DNA of 64,000 nucleotides from Candidatus Rifleibacteriota bacterium (GCA_015233565.1 JADFXM010000029.1:1-64000), one strand, 5' to 3'; shown: positions 9,392 through 18,866, numbered from the stretch's first letter. The notes: generated by a model not told the origin, from the sequence alone. Made by a program: numbers and translations.

Positions 9392-9530
9392 GAAGCTGTA
9401 AAAAAATGTCAAAATCGGTCAAAAAGGGCTGTGAAAAATATCTCAATCTTTTGCCAGCGGCTCTCTCAAATGTTGTACTTTGATGAATACCTATGTTTTT
9501 TCACATCTTCTCTGGGGCTGCCCGAAAGCC

Positions 9531-9548
9531 ACCACCTCTGGAGGTGGT
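9531..9548 (-). terminator. Hairpin downstream of trxB
   Basis: Perfect 8 bp stem ACCACCTC/GAGGTGGT directly after the trxB stop on the minus strand. No clear U-run follows, so it may be a terminator or an mRNA-end stabilising hairpin. Confidence 0.45.
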
Positions 9549-9554
9549 CCTTTA

Positions 9555-10493
9555 TTATTCTCCCAGTTCGGATAAATACCTTTCAGCTTCAATTGAAGCA
9601 GCGCATCCTGAACCTGCGGCTGTAATAGCTTGCCGATATTGTGGATCCGAAACATCCCCACAAGCAAAAACTCCTTTGATCGAAGTTGCAGTGCTAAATG
9701 GCTTGGTGACTATGTAACCTTTCTCATCTAACTGTAGAGCTCCGTTCAAAAAGGAAGTATTAGGAGTGTGACCTATTCCCATAAAAATTCCTGAACATTG
9801 AACATCTTTTAATTCCGCTGTTTTAATGTTCTTTATTTTGGCGCCTTGTACAAATTTTTCCCCAAAGAGATCTTCGATCACTGAATCAAAAATAATTTCA
9901 ATTTTGGAGTTTTCAAAAGCTCTCTTCTGCATGATTTTACTGGCACGAAAGGCATCGCGTCTATGTAAAATAATCACTTTAGATGCGAATTTTGTCAAAA
10001 ATAAAGCTTCTTCTATGGCGGAATCACCGCCACCAATGACCATTATTGGCTTATTTCGAAAGACCGGCAATGCTCCATCGCAGGTTGCACACGCCGATAC
10101 TCCCTTGCCCCAATATTTTTTCACGGAAGGGTGATCCAGGATGTTAGCTCTTGCTCCCGTGGCAATCAGGACACATCGCGCCTCAAGGTCACCCGAAGAG
10201 CGATTCAGTTTAAAAGGCTGTGTGGAAAAATCGACCCCCAGAATGTCTCCTGAAACAAATCGAGTACCAAATCTCTCGGCCTGTGTTCGCATTTTGGATA
10301 TCAGTTCAGGTCCCATGATACTTTGTTCGAAACCAGGATAGTTCTCCACTTCTGTGGTTGTCATAAGCTGTCCTCCGGATTGTCCACCGGTTTGAAAACC
10401 CTCCACTACGAGGGGCTGAAGATTAGCCCTGCCTGAATATATTGCCGCTGTAAGACCTGCAGGTCCCGAACCTATTATTACTATTTTTTCCAT
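9555..10493 (-). CDS. trxB: Thioredoxin-disulfide reductase
   Basis: Flavoprotein that passes electrons from NADPH to thioredoxin. 312 residues, normal family length. The FAD-binding GSGPAGLTAAIY motif is at the N-terminus, the redox-active CATC pair is C135/C138, the NAD(P)-binding GGGDSAIEEALFL follows, and the C-terminal GVFACGDVSD FAD motif is complete. The start is ATG 10493: a GGAG ribosome site lies 8 bases upstream, and an in-frame TTG 15 bases earlier overlaps that site and is rejected. The gene stands alone, with repeats downstream and a long empty region upstream. Confidence 0.96.
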   Translation of the reverse strand: MEKIVIIGSGPAGLTAAIYSGRANLQPLVVEGFQTGGQSGGQLMTTTEVENYPGFEQSIMGPELISKMRTQAERFGTRFVSGDILGVDFSTQPFKLNRSSGDLEARCVLIATGARANILDHPSVKKYWGKGVSACATCDGALPVFRNKPIMVIGGGDSAIEEALFLTKFASKVIILHRRDAFRASKIMQKRAFENSKIEIIFDSVIEDLFGEKFVQGAKIKNIKTAELKDVQCSGIFMGIGHTPNTSFLNGALQLDEKGYIVTKPFSTATSIKGVFACGDVSDPQYRQAITAAGSGCAASIEAERYLSELGE

Positions 10494-11270
10494 TGTTTTT
10501 CTCCGCAATATCGAGGTTCTAAATTTTTCAAGATAAAATCTTCTAAAATTTTAACGAGAAATCTATCGAGAAAACTATTCAAAATACAAACAAGCCACAT
10601 ATTATCACAAACTACTAAAACTACCAGAATTGATTAAAAAAACATGATTCATACCATTCATAATTAGTTCGTGGGTTTCAATCTTCTTGGCTGGTGAAGA
10701 AATTTTCCGACAACGTTGGGAGCCAAAGGCGATGAAGCAACCTTATTCGAAAAAAATTGAATATTCAGAAAAGCGTCCAAGCTTTCCAATGATTTTATGG
10801 AAAATCTTTTTTTGGAGGATTAAAGCATACCTACGGATTAATAATAATTGGTATCATTCCAAAACAAAATTTTCAAATTTGAATTTTGCAAACCACCATC
10901 AACTCACAATGAGTTTTCTCGGAAATGACCATTTTTAGCCTTGAAGGGTACGAATAAAAAACGAGCAACCCATTTTTTATGGATTGCCCATTTTTGAAAA
11001 CAATTTTACAACCGATGTTCCAACGAGAGAATGATTTAAAATCAGCACTAGAAAATAAAAAGAAAGCGGTTTTTCAAAAAGTGCGTAGCCAGTATTTCAT
11101 TAGAGTAAAAAGCTCTATTGAAGAATGTTTCAGAATTTTAGTACCATTTTTTGAAATATCACCCTTTTTTGCCCTTTGAATAGCTTCAAGACTGCACCAA
11201 TTGAGAATGTGCACATGGAACATCCGTTACAAGGATTCAAATTATTCCGGAAAAGCGGAACTTAAATTCC
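10494..11270. other. Gene-poor intergenic region
   Basis: About 780 bases between trxB and the lipase gene with no supportable gene. Open frames of 60-80 codons on the plus strand (near 10687-10938 and 10979-11179) lack ribosome sites and have AT-driven composition. I recognise no RNA gene. Confidence 0.5.
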
Positions 11271-11271
11271 C

Positions 11272-11395
11272 CAGGAATTACCTATTAGGCTCGAAACCTA
11301 GATAAATAAATGCTTTCGAAAAATTAAGTTCGCCAATTTTAAAGAACAAAGTTTTACTAATGGGCGTTTCAAAGAATTTTGATGGGTAATTCCTG
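11272..11395. repeat. Palindrome-ended element, single copy
   Basis: A perfect 11 bp inverted repeat, CAGGAATTACC at 11273-11283 and GGTAATTCCTG at 11385-11395, encloses about 100 AT-rich bases. Size and architecture resemble the R1-R3 elements but the sequence is different and no second copy was found. Confidence 0.45.
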
Positions 11396-11581
11396 TAAAT
11401 TCAGATTTCCTGACCCGTATATGAATTGATCGCTATTTTGTAGGATTGGTGCGGAATTAGAAAATGTACTTTTTCCGGTAAAATTTGTCACTATTTCAAG
11501 ATTTGCACGGATAAAAAGTGCCATTTTAAAATATTCCCGCATCAGGAAATCTGAAATTTCCGATTTTCCTTGGAACATCAA
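11369..11581 (-). CDS. Doubtful 70-residue ORF after the lipase gene
   Basis: Starts 4 bases beyond the lipase stop on the same strand. The product has no recognised motif, no clear ribosome site was seen, and its 3' end lies inside the palindromic element at 11272-11395. It could be a small downstream gene or chance. Confidence 0.2.
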   Translation of the reverse strand: MMFQGKSEISDFLMREYFKMALFIRANLEIVTNFTGKSTFSNSAPILQNSDQFIYGSGNLNLQELPIKIL

Positions 11582-11585
11582 AAAT

Positions 11586-12518
11586 TTAATTTGATAAACT
11601 TACTGGGGTTGGAGCTTGTGGAGGAAGGGGAATCATTCCATCTTCTAAATCTTCCAAAAACAAACGCATAAGATGGTTTCGAATGATAAATGGTTTGTAA
11701 AAATTTGTAACTGTTCTTTTGCAATAAGGATAAACAGTTAAATTTCCAATGTGAGCACCATAGATGCCTGCCAGATCATATTCTCTGATACAATTAACAA
11801 TCCTATCCGATTTTTCAGCCTTTACCATTCCTGCGGCACCCGGCGCATTGAAAGTTAGTGCCGGAAGGTTGTTTTCATAGGCTAGGATCTCTGCAAGAAA
11901 CCCTCCGAGCGAATGGCCGGCAAAAAAAACTGATCTTTCTCTATTCGCTTCCCCGAAATCCTGATGCAACGATGCAAAACGTTGCTTTTCCGAAATAAGG
12001 GCCATTACAGCTTTGGTAAACTTTCTTGCGGATTCAATTTGCGCATAAATGGATTCTTTTGGATTGGCAATCATGCTTACTCGAGCATGTTCAAGTACTT
12101 CCTTCGCTTTATCCTTATCTTCTTTGTTTGGTTGATCCTTGCCAATAAGTATCATGATTGCTTTTTTCAAGGCTTGAATATCCGATTCTACAATTCCTAA
12201 ATCAGCCAGGAGATCCCCGGGGTCAGAAACATCCGTTCCCGAGAAGGCAATAACGACTTCCCCCGAATCAATTTTTTCAAAAGCCACACCCTGAAATCCG
12301 TCTTTAATTTGTGGTTGAGCAAGTAATAGTGTGTACCCCTGTGGGATGGCGAATTCCTTCTCACCATAAAGATGTGCTCCAAGACAAATACGGGCAAAAT
12401 CAACGAGGGGAATAGAGAACCCTATCGCCGGTACAAGACAAAACATTAGCGAAAATAAAAGAAAAAACCTGGAAAAATTTTTCCCCCAAGAAAAGAAAGT
12501 ACCCGATTGTCGAAACAT
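11586..12518 (-). CDS. Secreted class 3-type lipase
   Basis: 310 residues with an N-terminal signal sequence (hydrophobic FFLLFSLMFCLVPAIG). The alpha/beta-hydrolase nucleophile elbow GHSLGG places Ser203; Asp248 (REYDLAG) and His282 (RNHLMR) are well positioned to complete a catalytic triad, and VVIAFSGTD matches the oxyanion strand of class 3 lipases. A charged helical insert (about residues 125-160) separates these parts. Predicted to hydrolyse acyl esters outside the cytoplasm. It is divergent from the papain-like gene at 12754 and may share its control region. Confidence 0.75.
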   Translation of the reverse strand: MFRQSGTFFSWGKNFSRFFLLFSLMFCLVPAIGFSIPLVDFARICLGAHLYGEKEFAIPQGYTLLLAQPQIKDGFQGVAFEKIDSGEVVIAFSGTDVSDPGDLLADLGIVESDIQALKKAIMILIGKDQPNKEDKDKAKEVLEHARVSMIANPKESIYAQIESARKFTKAVMALISEKQRFASLHQDFGEANRERSVFFAGHSLGGFLAEILAYENNLPALTFNAPGAAGMVKAEKSDRIVNCIREYDLAGIYGAHIGNLTVYPYCKRTVTNFYKPFIIRNHLMRLFLEDLEDGMIPLPPQAPTPVSLSN

Positions 12519-12753
12519 TGTTTTCCTCCGAATTTAGGCTTGCAAAAAAATAAATAGAATCAATAGTACTGAAGTTAAACGTTATTTCAGGTTCATCCGT
12601 TGAATTATTATTATTTCCAAAAAAATGTCCTAGCAAAACAAAAATTTGATCAAAAAGGATCGTTTTTTTTTATGAAATCTTTTATAATTATTCCCGCAGT
12701 TTTTTAGTGAAAAAATTTACATTTGAATAAAGTTTTGACTTTTGGAGGTTTAA

Positions 12754-14559
12754 ATGACCAAAAACATTAAGCTTTCTGTACTATTTCATTTGATTTTTTT
12801 TGCTGCTTCTGTTTTGGCAATTTCACCCGAAGAACGGGAAGCCCAGCGGACTGTTCAACAAGAGATTACCAGGATTTTGGCCGGGACATCCTCTTTTGTT
12901 TCAAATATTGGAGCTGTTTCAGACTATCAGGTTGATTTTCAGCAACTTTTGAGGAAATTTCCTTCCCTCGCTGAACCAAAAACTGTTTTTGTTGAAGGAA
13001 AGACGATAAAGATTCTAGTACCATTTAAAATAGACAAAAATACCATCGGTGGCTTTTTTCAGACTTCCCCCGACGGAAAAACAATTTGGTCCTACCCCCC
13101 CTGGGATGTCACACTAACCCCACTCTTTAAAGTACCGGCAGATGTTTGGGAAACGGCTACTGCAGCTAACAGTATTACTCAAATTCCCGAAATGATTCCG
13201 CAATTGGTAACTCCGACACCGGGAACACCTGTTGAACCAGAGGATTTGACTCATTGTTTCCTTATTGACCATATTTCTTCTCTTCCTTCCAAAACCCAGG
13301 AAGAAAAGGAAGATTTTGCATTGGAACATGGTTTTAAGATACATTCAGAAAGACGAAGAGGATCACTCAAATGCCTTGCATATTCAGCATCTTTTGCAGT
13401 TGACTGGTGGAAGATAGTACTCGGTGAACGCCTGGGTTCTTACCGTTCCATTTTGTCGGGTGCAATGGAATATGGAACCAATCCCCGGATGGTTGAATCA
13501 ATGTATTTTGCTACTCCAAAAAGTCCATATTCATTTATGAAGTACAACATTCTTAAAAAAGACTTGGTTACTGAAGAAAAGGTACCATACTCCCCCAAAC
13601 ATTATGCTTATGTCATGAGCTGCATTTCGCTTCCGGATAAAGTTAACGACCCACTTTTACCGAACGTCAGCTATTCAATTCCTGAACGCAGTCTTGCTAT
13701 GGATCGTCCGTTCTTTGATGTATTTAATAAATCCCAGGGAAATTTCGATCAAGTGCGACAGGCTCTGGAATCCTACGGAATTTTATATGCCCAACACACT
13801 AAACGGGATGATACTGAAGAACCCAAAGACTATTTAGGCATTCATTCAATAACCATTGTTGGGGCGGGGCAACTTAAGGGCCAGGATGTTCTTTTATACT
13901 ACGAAACATTCGGAAAGAATCATAAAAATTATATTGAGGATGGTTTCTTTGGCCCAAGATTGCGAGCTTTCCCTGTTGAATATTTCTACCAGGCTTTAGC
14001 ATTTCCCCATGCTTTGAATTTGAATTTAAATGTTGAGAATGGCAGAGCGATTGGAAAATTTTGTACCAGTAAAGGTTTGTCTCTTTCCCCGGATAAAATT
14101 ACTGTTACCGTTAATGGAGCAATTGTTCATGTCCCGATTTCTTCAGATTTTTCAGTGTCCTTGAAGGATGGAGTAAATATTGTCCAGGTTCAATATCGGA
14201 AAAAATATTTTCAGATTCCTGAAGAACCTTTGCAATATGACCGCTTATATTTTATCTCAGGAAATCGCGTTATCGAATTGAATGAATTGGAAAATACTTC
14301 CTTGGCGATTGCAACCATTAAGCGAAAAGTGCCTTTTTTCGAACACGAAGTCGATGGATACCTCGAATTTTTATGCCAAAGAGAAGAAGATTTACGAAAA
14401 GTGGTTGTCAAAAAGCTTCAGGATACCACTGCTGATCCGGATTTGTACCAAGAAGTCACTAAGGGAATAAAGCTCTCTCCTATTTTAAGTGATGTATTAA
14501 AGGGAGATTTATCTATGATTAAAGTATGGTCAGATCACAAAATTATCAACGGTTTTTAA
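12754..14559 (+). CDS. Secreted papain-like (C1 fold) protein
   Basis: 601 residues with an N-terminal signal peptide (LFHLIFFAASVLA). The middle looks like a C1-type cysteine peptidase: Cys207 in LKCLAYSASFAVDWW aligns with the papain CGSCWAFS region, and His364 in GIHSITIVGAG with papain's HAVTIVGYG. The following YETFGKNHKNY-EDGFF has the layout of NSWGxxWGExGYF, but the Asn normally completing the triad is not conserved. The first 120 residues could be a pro-region; about 460-540 has beta-rich, Ig-like character. GGAGG lies 5 bases before the ATG. It may be an active peptidase or a binding relic. Confidence 0.55.
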   Translation: MTKNIKLSVLFHLIFFAASVLAISPEEREAQRTVQQEITRILAGTSSFVSNIGAVSDYQVDFQQLLRKFPSLAEPKTVFVEGKTIKILVPFKIDKNTIGGFFQTSPDGKTIWSYPPWDVTLTPLFKVPADVWETATAANSITQIPEMIPQLVTPTPGTPVEPEDLTHCFLIDHISSLPSKTQEEKEDFALEHGFKIHSERRRGSLKCLAYSASFAVDWWKIVLGERLGSYRSILSGAMEYGTNPRMVESMYFATPKSPYSFMKYNILKKDLVTEEKVPYSPKHYAYVMSCISLPDKVNDPLLPNVSYSIPERSLAMDRPFFDVFNKSQGNFDQVRQALESYGILYAQHTKRDDTEEPKDYLGIHSITIVGAGQLKGQDVLLYYETFGKNHKNYIEDGFFGPRLRAFPVEYFYQALAFPHALNLNLNVENGRAIGKFCTSKGLSLSPDKITVTVNGAIVHVPISSDFSVSLKDGVNIVQVQYRKKYFQIPEEPLQYDRLYFISGNRVIELNELENTSLAIATIKRKVPFFEHEVDGYLEFLCQREEDLRKVVVKKLQDTTADPDLYQEVTKGIKLSPILSDVLKGDLSMIKVWSDHKIINGF

Positions 14560-14933
14560 TAGCCTGAATTCTGCATTTATCTATGTTCGCAAAACCCTAA
14601 ACTCAAGTTAAAGTTTGATTCAGAGTGATTTATATATAAGACTCCTTTTCATTCAAAAGTATACTTTCTCCTTCTGAAATCTGACGGAATTCTTTTGGAT
14701 TTTTTGACAATGAAATATTTTTTGTAACGATGTTTAACGAAAATACAATAGTATTTTATTAGATTCAACTGCGAAAAACAGTAAAAATACTTGACTTATA
14801 AACCTTCGTCAACGCAAATGCAGAAAATTTGGAAAAAAAAATTTTTTGGCGAAAATTTTTTTTTTTGAATTGTTTGGTTTATTGCCAATAGAAAAATGAA
14901 TTTACTCTTCGTTGCTGAGATTCAAAATCAAAA
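14560..14933. other. Intergenic, no gene seen
   Basis: AT-rich spacer with long A and T runs (14830-14870) and no supportable gene. The nucleoside phosphorylase promoter lies at its right edge. Confidence 0.5.
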
Positions 14934-14962
14934 TTGAAAAGTTCCCCAAAGTCGGTTATAGT
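14934..14962 (+). promoter_or_regulatory. Sigma-70-type promoter of the phosphorylase gene
   Basis: TTGAAA (14934-14939), 17-base spacer, TATAGT (14957-14962), positioned 26 bases before the ATG with a purine-rich AGGGGGGGAA ribosome site between. Confidence 0.65.
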
Positions 14963-14988
14963 ATGAAAAAAATTAGGGGGGGAATTTT

Positions 14989-15705
14989 ATGCAACCGCAT
15001 TTGAAATTATCTGAAGGAAGCATCAGTCCGTTTGTTCTTACCTGTGGAGATCCGGCAAGAGCTGAGGCTATTGCCAAGCTTTGCAACAATTTCAAGGAAC
15101 TTGCCTATAATCGCGAATATCGTACTTTTTCAGGGGAATATGGAGGGAAGAAGATCACCATTACTTCCCATGGAGTCGGCTCCGCCGGAGCGGCAATTTG
15201 CTTTGAAGAACTGATCAAACTCGGCGCGAAAGCCATCATTAGAGTTGGAACCTGCGGAACACTTAATGAAAAACTTAACCAGGGCGATCATATCATTGCC
15301 GATGCAGCTGCTCGCGAAGATGGAATTACTTCTCTTTTGGTCCCAAACGGCTTTCCTGCGATCGCCGATTCCCGCGTGACAGATGCTCTGGAAATGGCGT
15401 GTAAAAAGGTTTTTGCTCCTTTCAGACGTGGAATTGTTGTAACCAGCGACCTTTTTTATCCTGGGGTTCTTCCTCCTTCACTCGCTGATTACTCAAAATC
15501 AGGGGTCCTTGGTGCTGAAATGGAATGCTCTGCTCTTTTCGTAATTTCTTCTTTAAGAGGAATCAAAGCTGGAGCAATCCTAACCGTTGATGGGAATCCT
15601 CTAAAATGGCAAGAGGGAAATTACGATCCCCACGGAGAAGCAGTCTCCAAAGGAAAAGAGCGAATGCTGAAAATTGCTTTGGAAGCAATATCTTCTCTTG
15701 AATAA
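14989..15705 (+). CDS. Nucleoside phosphorylase (uridine/purine type)
   Basis: 238-residue PNP_UDP_1 family enzyme catalysing phosphorolysis of nucleosides to free base and pentose-1-phosphate. Seen: the phosphate-binding GDPARAEAIA near the N-terminus, RVGTCGTL around residue 88, and the ribose-binding EMECSALF around residue 177. The AEMECSAL context and length fit the hexameric Udp/DeoD branch, but substrate choice between uridine and purines cannot be fixed by eye. It has its own promoter and precedes the sugar ABC transporter, which could relate to ribose salvage but is in a separate transcription context. Confidence 0.88.
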   Translation: MQPHLKLSEGSISPFVLTCGDPARAEAIAKLCNNFKELAYNREYRTFSGEYGGKKITITSHGVGSAGAAICFEELIKLGAKAIIRVGTCGTLNEKLNQGDHIIADAAAREDGITSLLVPNGFPAIADSRVTDALEMACKKVFAPFRRGIVVTSDLFYPGVLPPSLADYSKSGVLGAEMECSALFVISSLRGIKAGAILTVDGNPLKWQEGNYDPHGEAVSKGKERMLKIALEAISSLE

Positions 15706-15802
15706 ACAGCTGAATATCGCCTTCCCAGAATAATTTAAAAAAATCGTTGCATAATTGAGCTTGTTGCACAATTCCAAGAATGTGCGAAAGTCCACCCATA
15801 AG

Positions 15803-18064
15803 ATGAATCTGAAAAAAGCACTTGTACTGTTTTTTTTGTTTTTTTTAGGCTTCATCCAGTCTTCTTCAGCAGTCGAACTAAGATTTTGGAATTTTTGGAA
15901 TTCAAAATTTATTCTTCCTGTAATTTCAGCTTTTGAAGCCGAAAATCCCGGAATCAAAATTATCAATGAGCAACTCAATTGGGGAAACGGACTGGACAAA
16001 ATCGTTGTGGCGCTTGCCAATCACCAGGCGCCTGATATCTGCGAACTTGGCTCAACCTGGTCAGGTAAATTCATGGCTGGTGATTCCCTCTTAGATCTGA
16101 CCGATGACCTTAAACCACTTGTTCCTGATTACATGATGTGGGAACCAGTCACCTGGAAAGGAAGACTTTACGGAATGCCCTGGCTCGTCGGAACCAGGGT
16201 TTTGTTTTACAACCGCGCTCTCCTTCGGTCTTGTGGCTTTGACCCTGACAAACCACCAGAGACCTGGTCCCAATTCCTTGAAGTCGCTGGAAAAATTTAC
16301 AACCCCAAAAAGGGAATTTACGGTTTTGGAATTAATGCCGGAGAAGGAAATATTTTGTACAAAAAGTTCCTTCCTTTCGTTTGGGGAAACAATGGAACCA
16401 TAATGCGCGACGATCAAACCTGGACTTTCAAAGGCCCGAAAGTGGAAGAGGCCTTCGAGTTTTACCGAAAATTGGCCCCATTTGGACTCAAGGAAAAACA
16501 GGATCTTCTTGACGAAGCCTTCATGAAAGGAAAACTTGGGCTGGAAATTTCAGGCTCGTGGACCTTCCCTACTATCTTAAAAGAAGCTCCCGATCTTGAT
16601 TTTGGAGTGGCTCTCATTCCCAGACCCGAAAATCCCCAAGGGCATACAGCTTCTTTTCTTGGAGGAGAAATTCTTGTAGCATTCAGATCCTGTAAGGACA
16701 AACAAGCTGCGGTAAAATTTATTAAATTCCTTACCCGTGCAGAAAATACTTTTCCTATTACAAAAGAAACATTAGTCAGTTTTCCCGCTGACAAAATCGC
16801 TTTTTCAGACCCGTTCTTTACTGCAAATCCAAAACTTTCTTTATTTATCAAGCAGATGGAAACCGGGGTTCATCCTCCTGTCGATCCTCTCTGGGTCGAG
16901 ATGGAATCAATAATCAATGACGCAGTAGAAAAAATTACCTACGGTGAGGAAATAAAACCTGTTTTGGAATCGGCTGAAAAAGCTTTTGAGGAACTAAAAG
17001 CTCAAAATCAAAAAAGAAACCGTGAACGAAAAAATTCCAGCCAACCAAAGTCAGTTACTGAGCCGCCCCCATTCTCTCTGCCAACCTGGATACCGTTGAT
17101 TATCTCCGTGTTGGCAATTGGAGTGATTGTCAACGCAATTTTTTCATTTATGATTCTTTCTGAAACCAAAAGAAATAGAACCTCCCAAAAGACGCAAACC
17201 GGTCTTAAAACCTGGGAAATACTGGTCTGCATGTTTCCCTGGATAGCCACCTTTTTTGTGTTCTGGCTCTACCCTTTAATATTCTCTTTTCTCCTGAGTT
17301 TTTGCGACTATGACGTTCTTCACCCCGAAAATTGGCGATTTGTAGGCTTTGAGAATTTTTCAAGACTTCTCTATGACCCAAAGTTTTCACAAAGTTTCGG
17401 AAACACTATTTTTTTTGTCATTGGAACCACTCCTGTAATTACCGTTTTAGCCCTTGCGCTTGCTTTGTTGATCAATGAACTGAAATCTTACGAACAACTT
17501 TTCAGATCAGCATTCTTCCTGCCATCGATTATCTCAATAGTCGTTATTTCAACAATTTTTAAATATTTTTATTCCCCTCAAGGATCATTGAATTATATTT
17601 TCGCCTTATTTGGGCTTCCTGAAAAATCGTGGCTTGTGGATCCTGCGTTTGCCATGCCTGCAATTATGATCATGGACATTTGGTCTTCGATTGGATATTA
17701 CCTGGTTTTATTTCTGGCAGCGTTGAAAGCAATCCCTGTTCAGTATTTTGAGGCTGCAAAAGTTGATGGTGCCTCATATTTTCAAACTTTTCGGCATATT
17801 ACTATCCCCCATATCAAACCCATGATTTTATTTGTACTGGTAATCAATACCATCCGCGCGTGGCAGGTTTTTCCCGAAATTTTCACACTTACCAAAGGCG
17901 GACCACTTGGTACAACCGACACTATCGTCCATAGACTTTACGAAACGGCTTTTCGTTTTCATGAAATGGGATATGCCTCAGCGATGGCATACGTTCTGTT
18001 CGCAGTTATCTTTGCCCTTTCCTGGTTCCAGATCAAGCTTTTGGGAAAAGAAAGGGGGGGATGA
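15803..18064 (+). CDS. Sugar ABC transporter: solute-binding protein fused to MalF-type permease
   Basis: 753 residues combining two proteins normally made separately. A signal sequence (MNLKKALVLFFLFFLGF) is followed by a family-1 extracellular solute-binding domain to about residue 400 (RFWNFWNSKFILPVISAFE at its start). A charged linker and one transmembrane helix (about 427-450) follow, then a six-helix MalF-like permease to the end. The permease EAA loop is intact: EAAKVDGASYFQTF with the IPHIKP exit. ATG 15803 is chosen because it begins a proper signal peptide; the upstream TTG does not. The MalG partner follows with overlapping context. No ATPase is in the window, so a shared MsmK-like ATPase elsewhere is implied. 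Sugars or glycosides are the likely substrate. Confidence 0.88.
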   Translation: MNLKKALVLFFLFFLGFIQSSSAVELRFWNFWNSKFILPVISAFEAENPGIKIINEQLNWGNGLDKIVVALANHQAPDICELGSTWSGKFMAGDSLLDLTDDLKPLVPDYMMWEPVTWKGRLYGMPWLVGTRVLFYNRALLRSCGFDPDKPPETWSQFLEVAGKIYNPKKGIYGFGINAGEGNILYKKFLPFVWGNNGTIMRDDQTWTFKGPKVEEAFEFYRKLAPFGLKEKQDLLDEAFMKGKLGLEISGSWTFPTILKEAPDLDFGVALIPRPENPQGHTASFLGGEILVAFRSCKDKQAAVKFIKFLTRAENTFPITKETLVSFPADKIAFSDPFFTANPKLSLFIKQMETGVHPPVDPLWVEMESIINDAVEKITYGEEIKPVLESAEKAFEELKAQNQKRNRERKNSSQPKSVTEPPPFSLPTWIPLIISVLAIGVIVNAIFSFMILSETKRNRTSQKTQTGLKTWEILVCMFPWIATFFVFWLYPLIFSFLLSFCDYDVLHPENWRFVGFENFSRLLYDPKFSQSFGNTIFFVIGTTPVITVLALALALLINELKSYEQLFRSAFFLPSIISIVVISTIFKYFYSPQGSLNYIFALFGLPEKSWLVDPAFAMPAIMIMDIWSSIGYYLVLFLAALKAIPVQYFEAAKVDGASYFQTFRHITIPHIKPMILFVLVINTIRAWQVFPEIFTLTKGGPLGTTDTIVHRLYETAFRFHEMGYASAMAYVLFAVIFALSWFQIKLLGKERGG

Positions 18065-18065
18065 T

Positions 18066-18866
18066 TTGTTTCGCAGGTTCGCGCTTTTCTTAATGTTTAT
18101 CGCAATGGCTACTTACTTGTATCCTTTGTTCTTTATGCTTTTTAGATCTTTTTCCAAGGGGGAATTTTCCCTGTCTTTATCCACCTGGAATTTGTCACTT
18201 GCAAATTATCGATTGGTACTTGGAGAAGCCGGTTTTGCCAGATTCGCTTTTAATAGCGTATTCATTCTGTTTTTTGTTGTACTAGGTAATGTGATTTTCT
18301 CTGTCATGTGTGGATACGCACTTTCCCGTTACGAATTTTTCGGCAAAAATCTGCTGTTTGCTATAATTCTTGGAACCCTGATGATTCCAAAACAGGTTCT
18401 CGCCGTTCCAATAGTTGATGTAATGACTAGAATCGGTCTTCAAAATACACTGACTTCATTGATTCTGCCTTTCTTGGTGGATAGTTTCAACATTTTTCTG
18501 ATTCGTCAGTACCTCCTGAACATTCCTCGCAACCTTGAAGAAGCAGCCAGAGTGGATGGCGCTGCAGAATGGCAGGTCCTTCTGAAAGTGATTTTCCCTG
18601 TTTGTAAGCCTGCCCTTGCTTTAATAGCTGTAAATACAGCCATAACTACCTGGAACGCCTTCCTTTTCCCGTTGATACTTACTAATTCGGCAGATAAACG
18701 CACCCTCCCCGTCGGATTGGCCATGTTTACACAAGGCCCTTATGCTACTGATTGGGGAACCCTGATGACTGGCTCAATGGTTAGCTCCCTTCCAATTATT
18801 GTTTTATTTTTGATTTTTCAGCGGGAAATAATATCAGGGATAACTGCGGGAGCATTGAAAGACTAA
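18066..18866 (+). CDS. Sugar ABC transporter permease, MalG type
   Basis: 266 residues, six transmembrane helices, with the EAA loop LEEAARVDGAAEWQVL followed by IFPVCKP that docks the ATPase. I start at TTG 18066: an AAGGGGGGGA ribosome site lies about 6 bases before it and the protein then begins at the first helix as the family expects. The open frame extends 159 bases further left into the fused gene, but that part is unrelated sequence. It begins 1 base after the fused gene's stop, so the two are translationally coupled halves of one transporter. Confidence 0.88.
   Translation: MFRRFALFLMFIAMATYLYPLFFMLFRSFSKGEFSLSLSTWNLSLANYRLVLGEAGFARFAFNSVFILFFVVLGNVIFSVMCGYALSRYEFFGKNLLFAIILGTLMIPKQVLAVPIVDVMTRIGLQNTLTSLILPFLVDSFNIFLIRQYLLNIPRNLEEAARVDGAAEWQVLLKVIFPVCKPALALIAVNTAITTWNAFLFPLILTNSADKRTLPVGLAMFTQGPYATDWGTLMTGSMVSSLPIIVLFLIFQREIISGITAGALKD

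Noticed and set aside
10494..10508. TTG start for trxB (same pattern for der at 43002 and the amidase at 54114)
   Set aside because: In each case the TTG overlaps or precedes a GGAG site that serves the ATG a few codons downstream.
10687..11179. Two plus-strand open frames of 60-80 codons between trxB and the lipase gene
   Set aside because: No ribosome site, no recognisable domain and AT-driven composition; chance frames.
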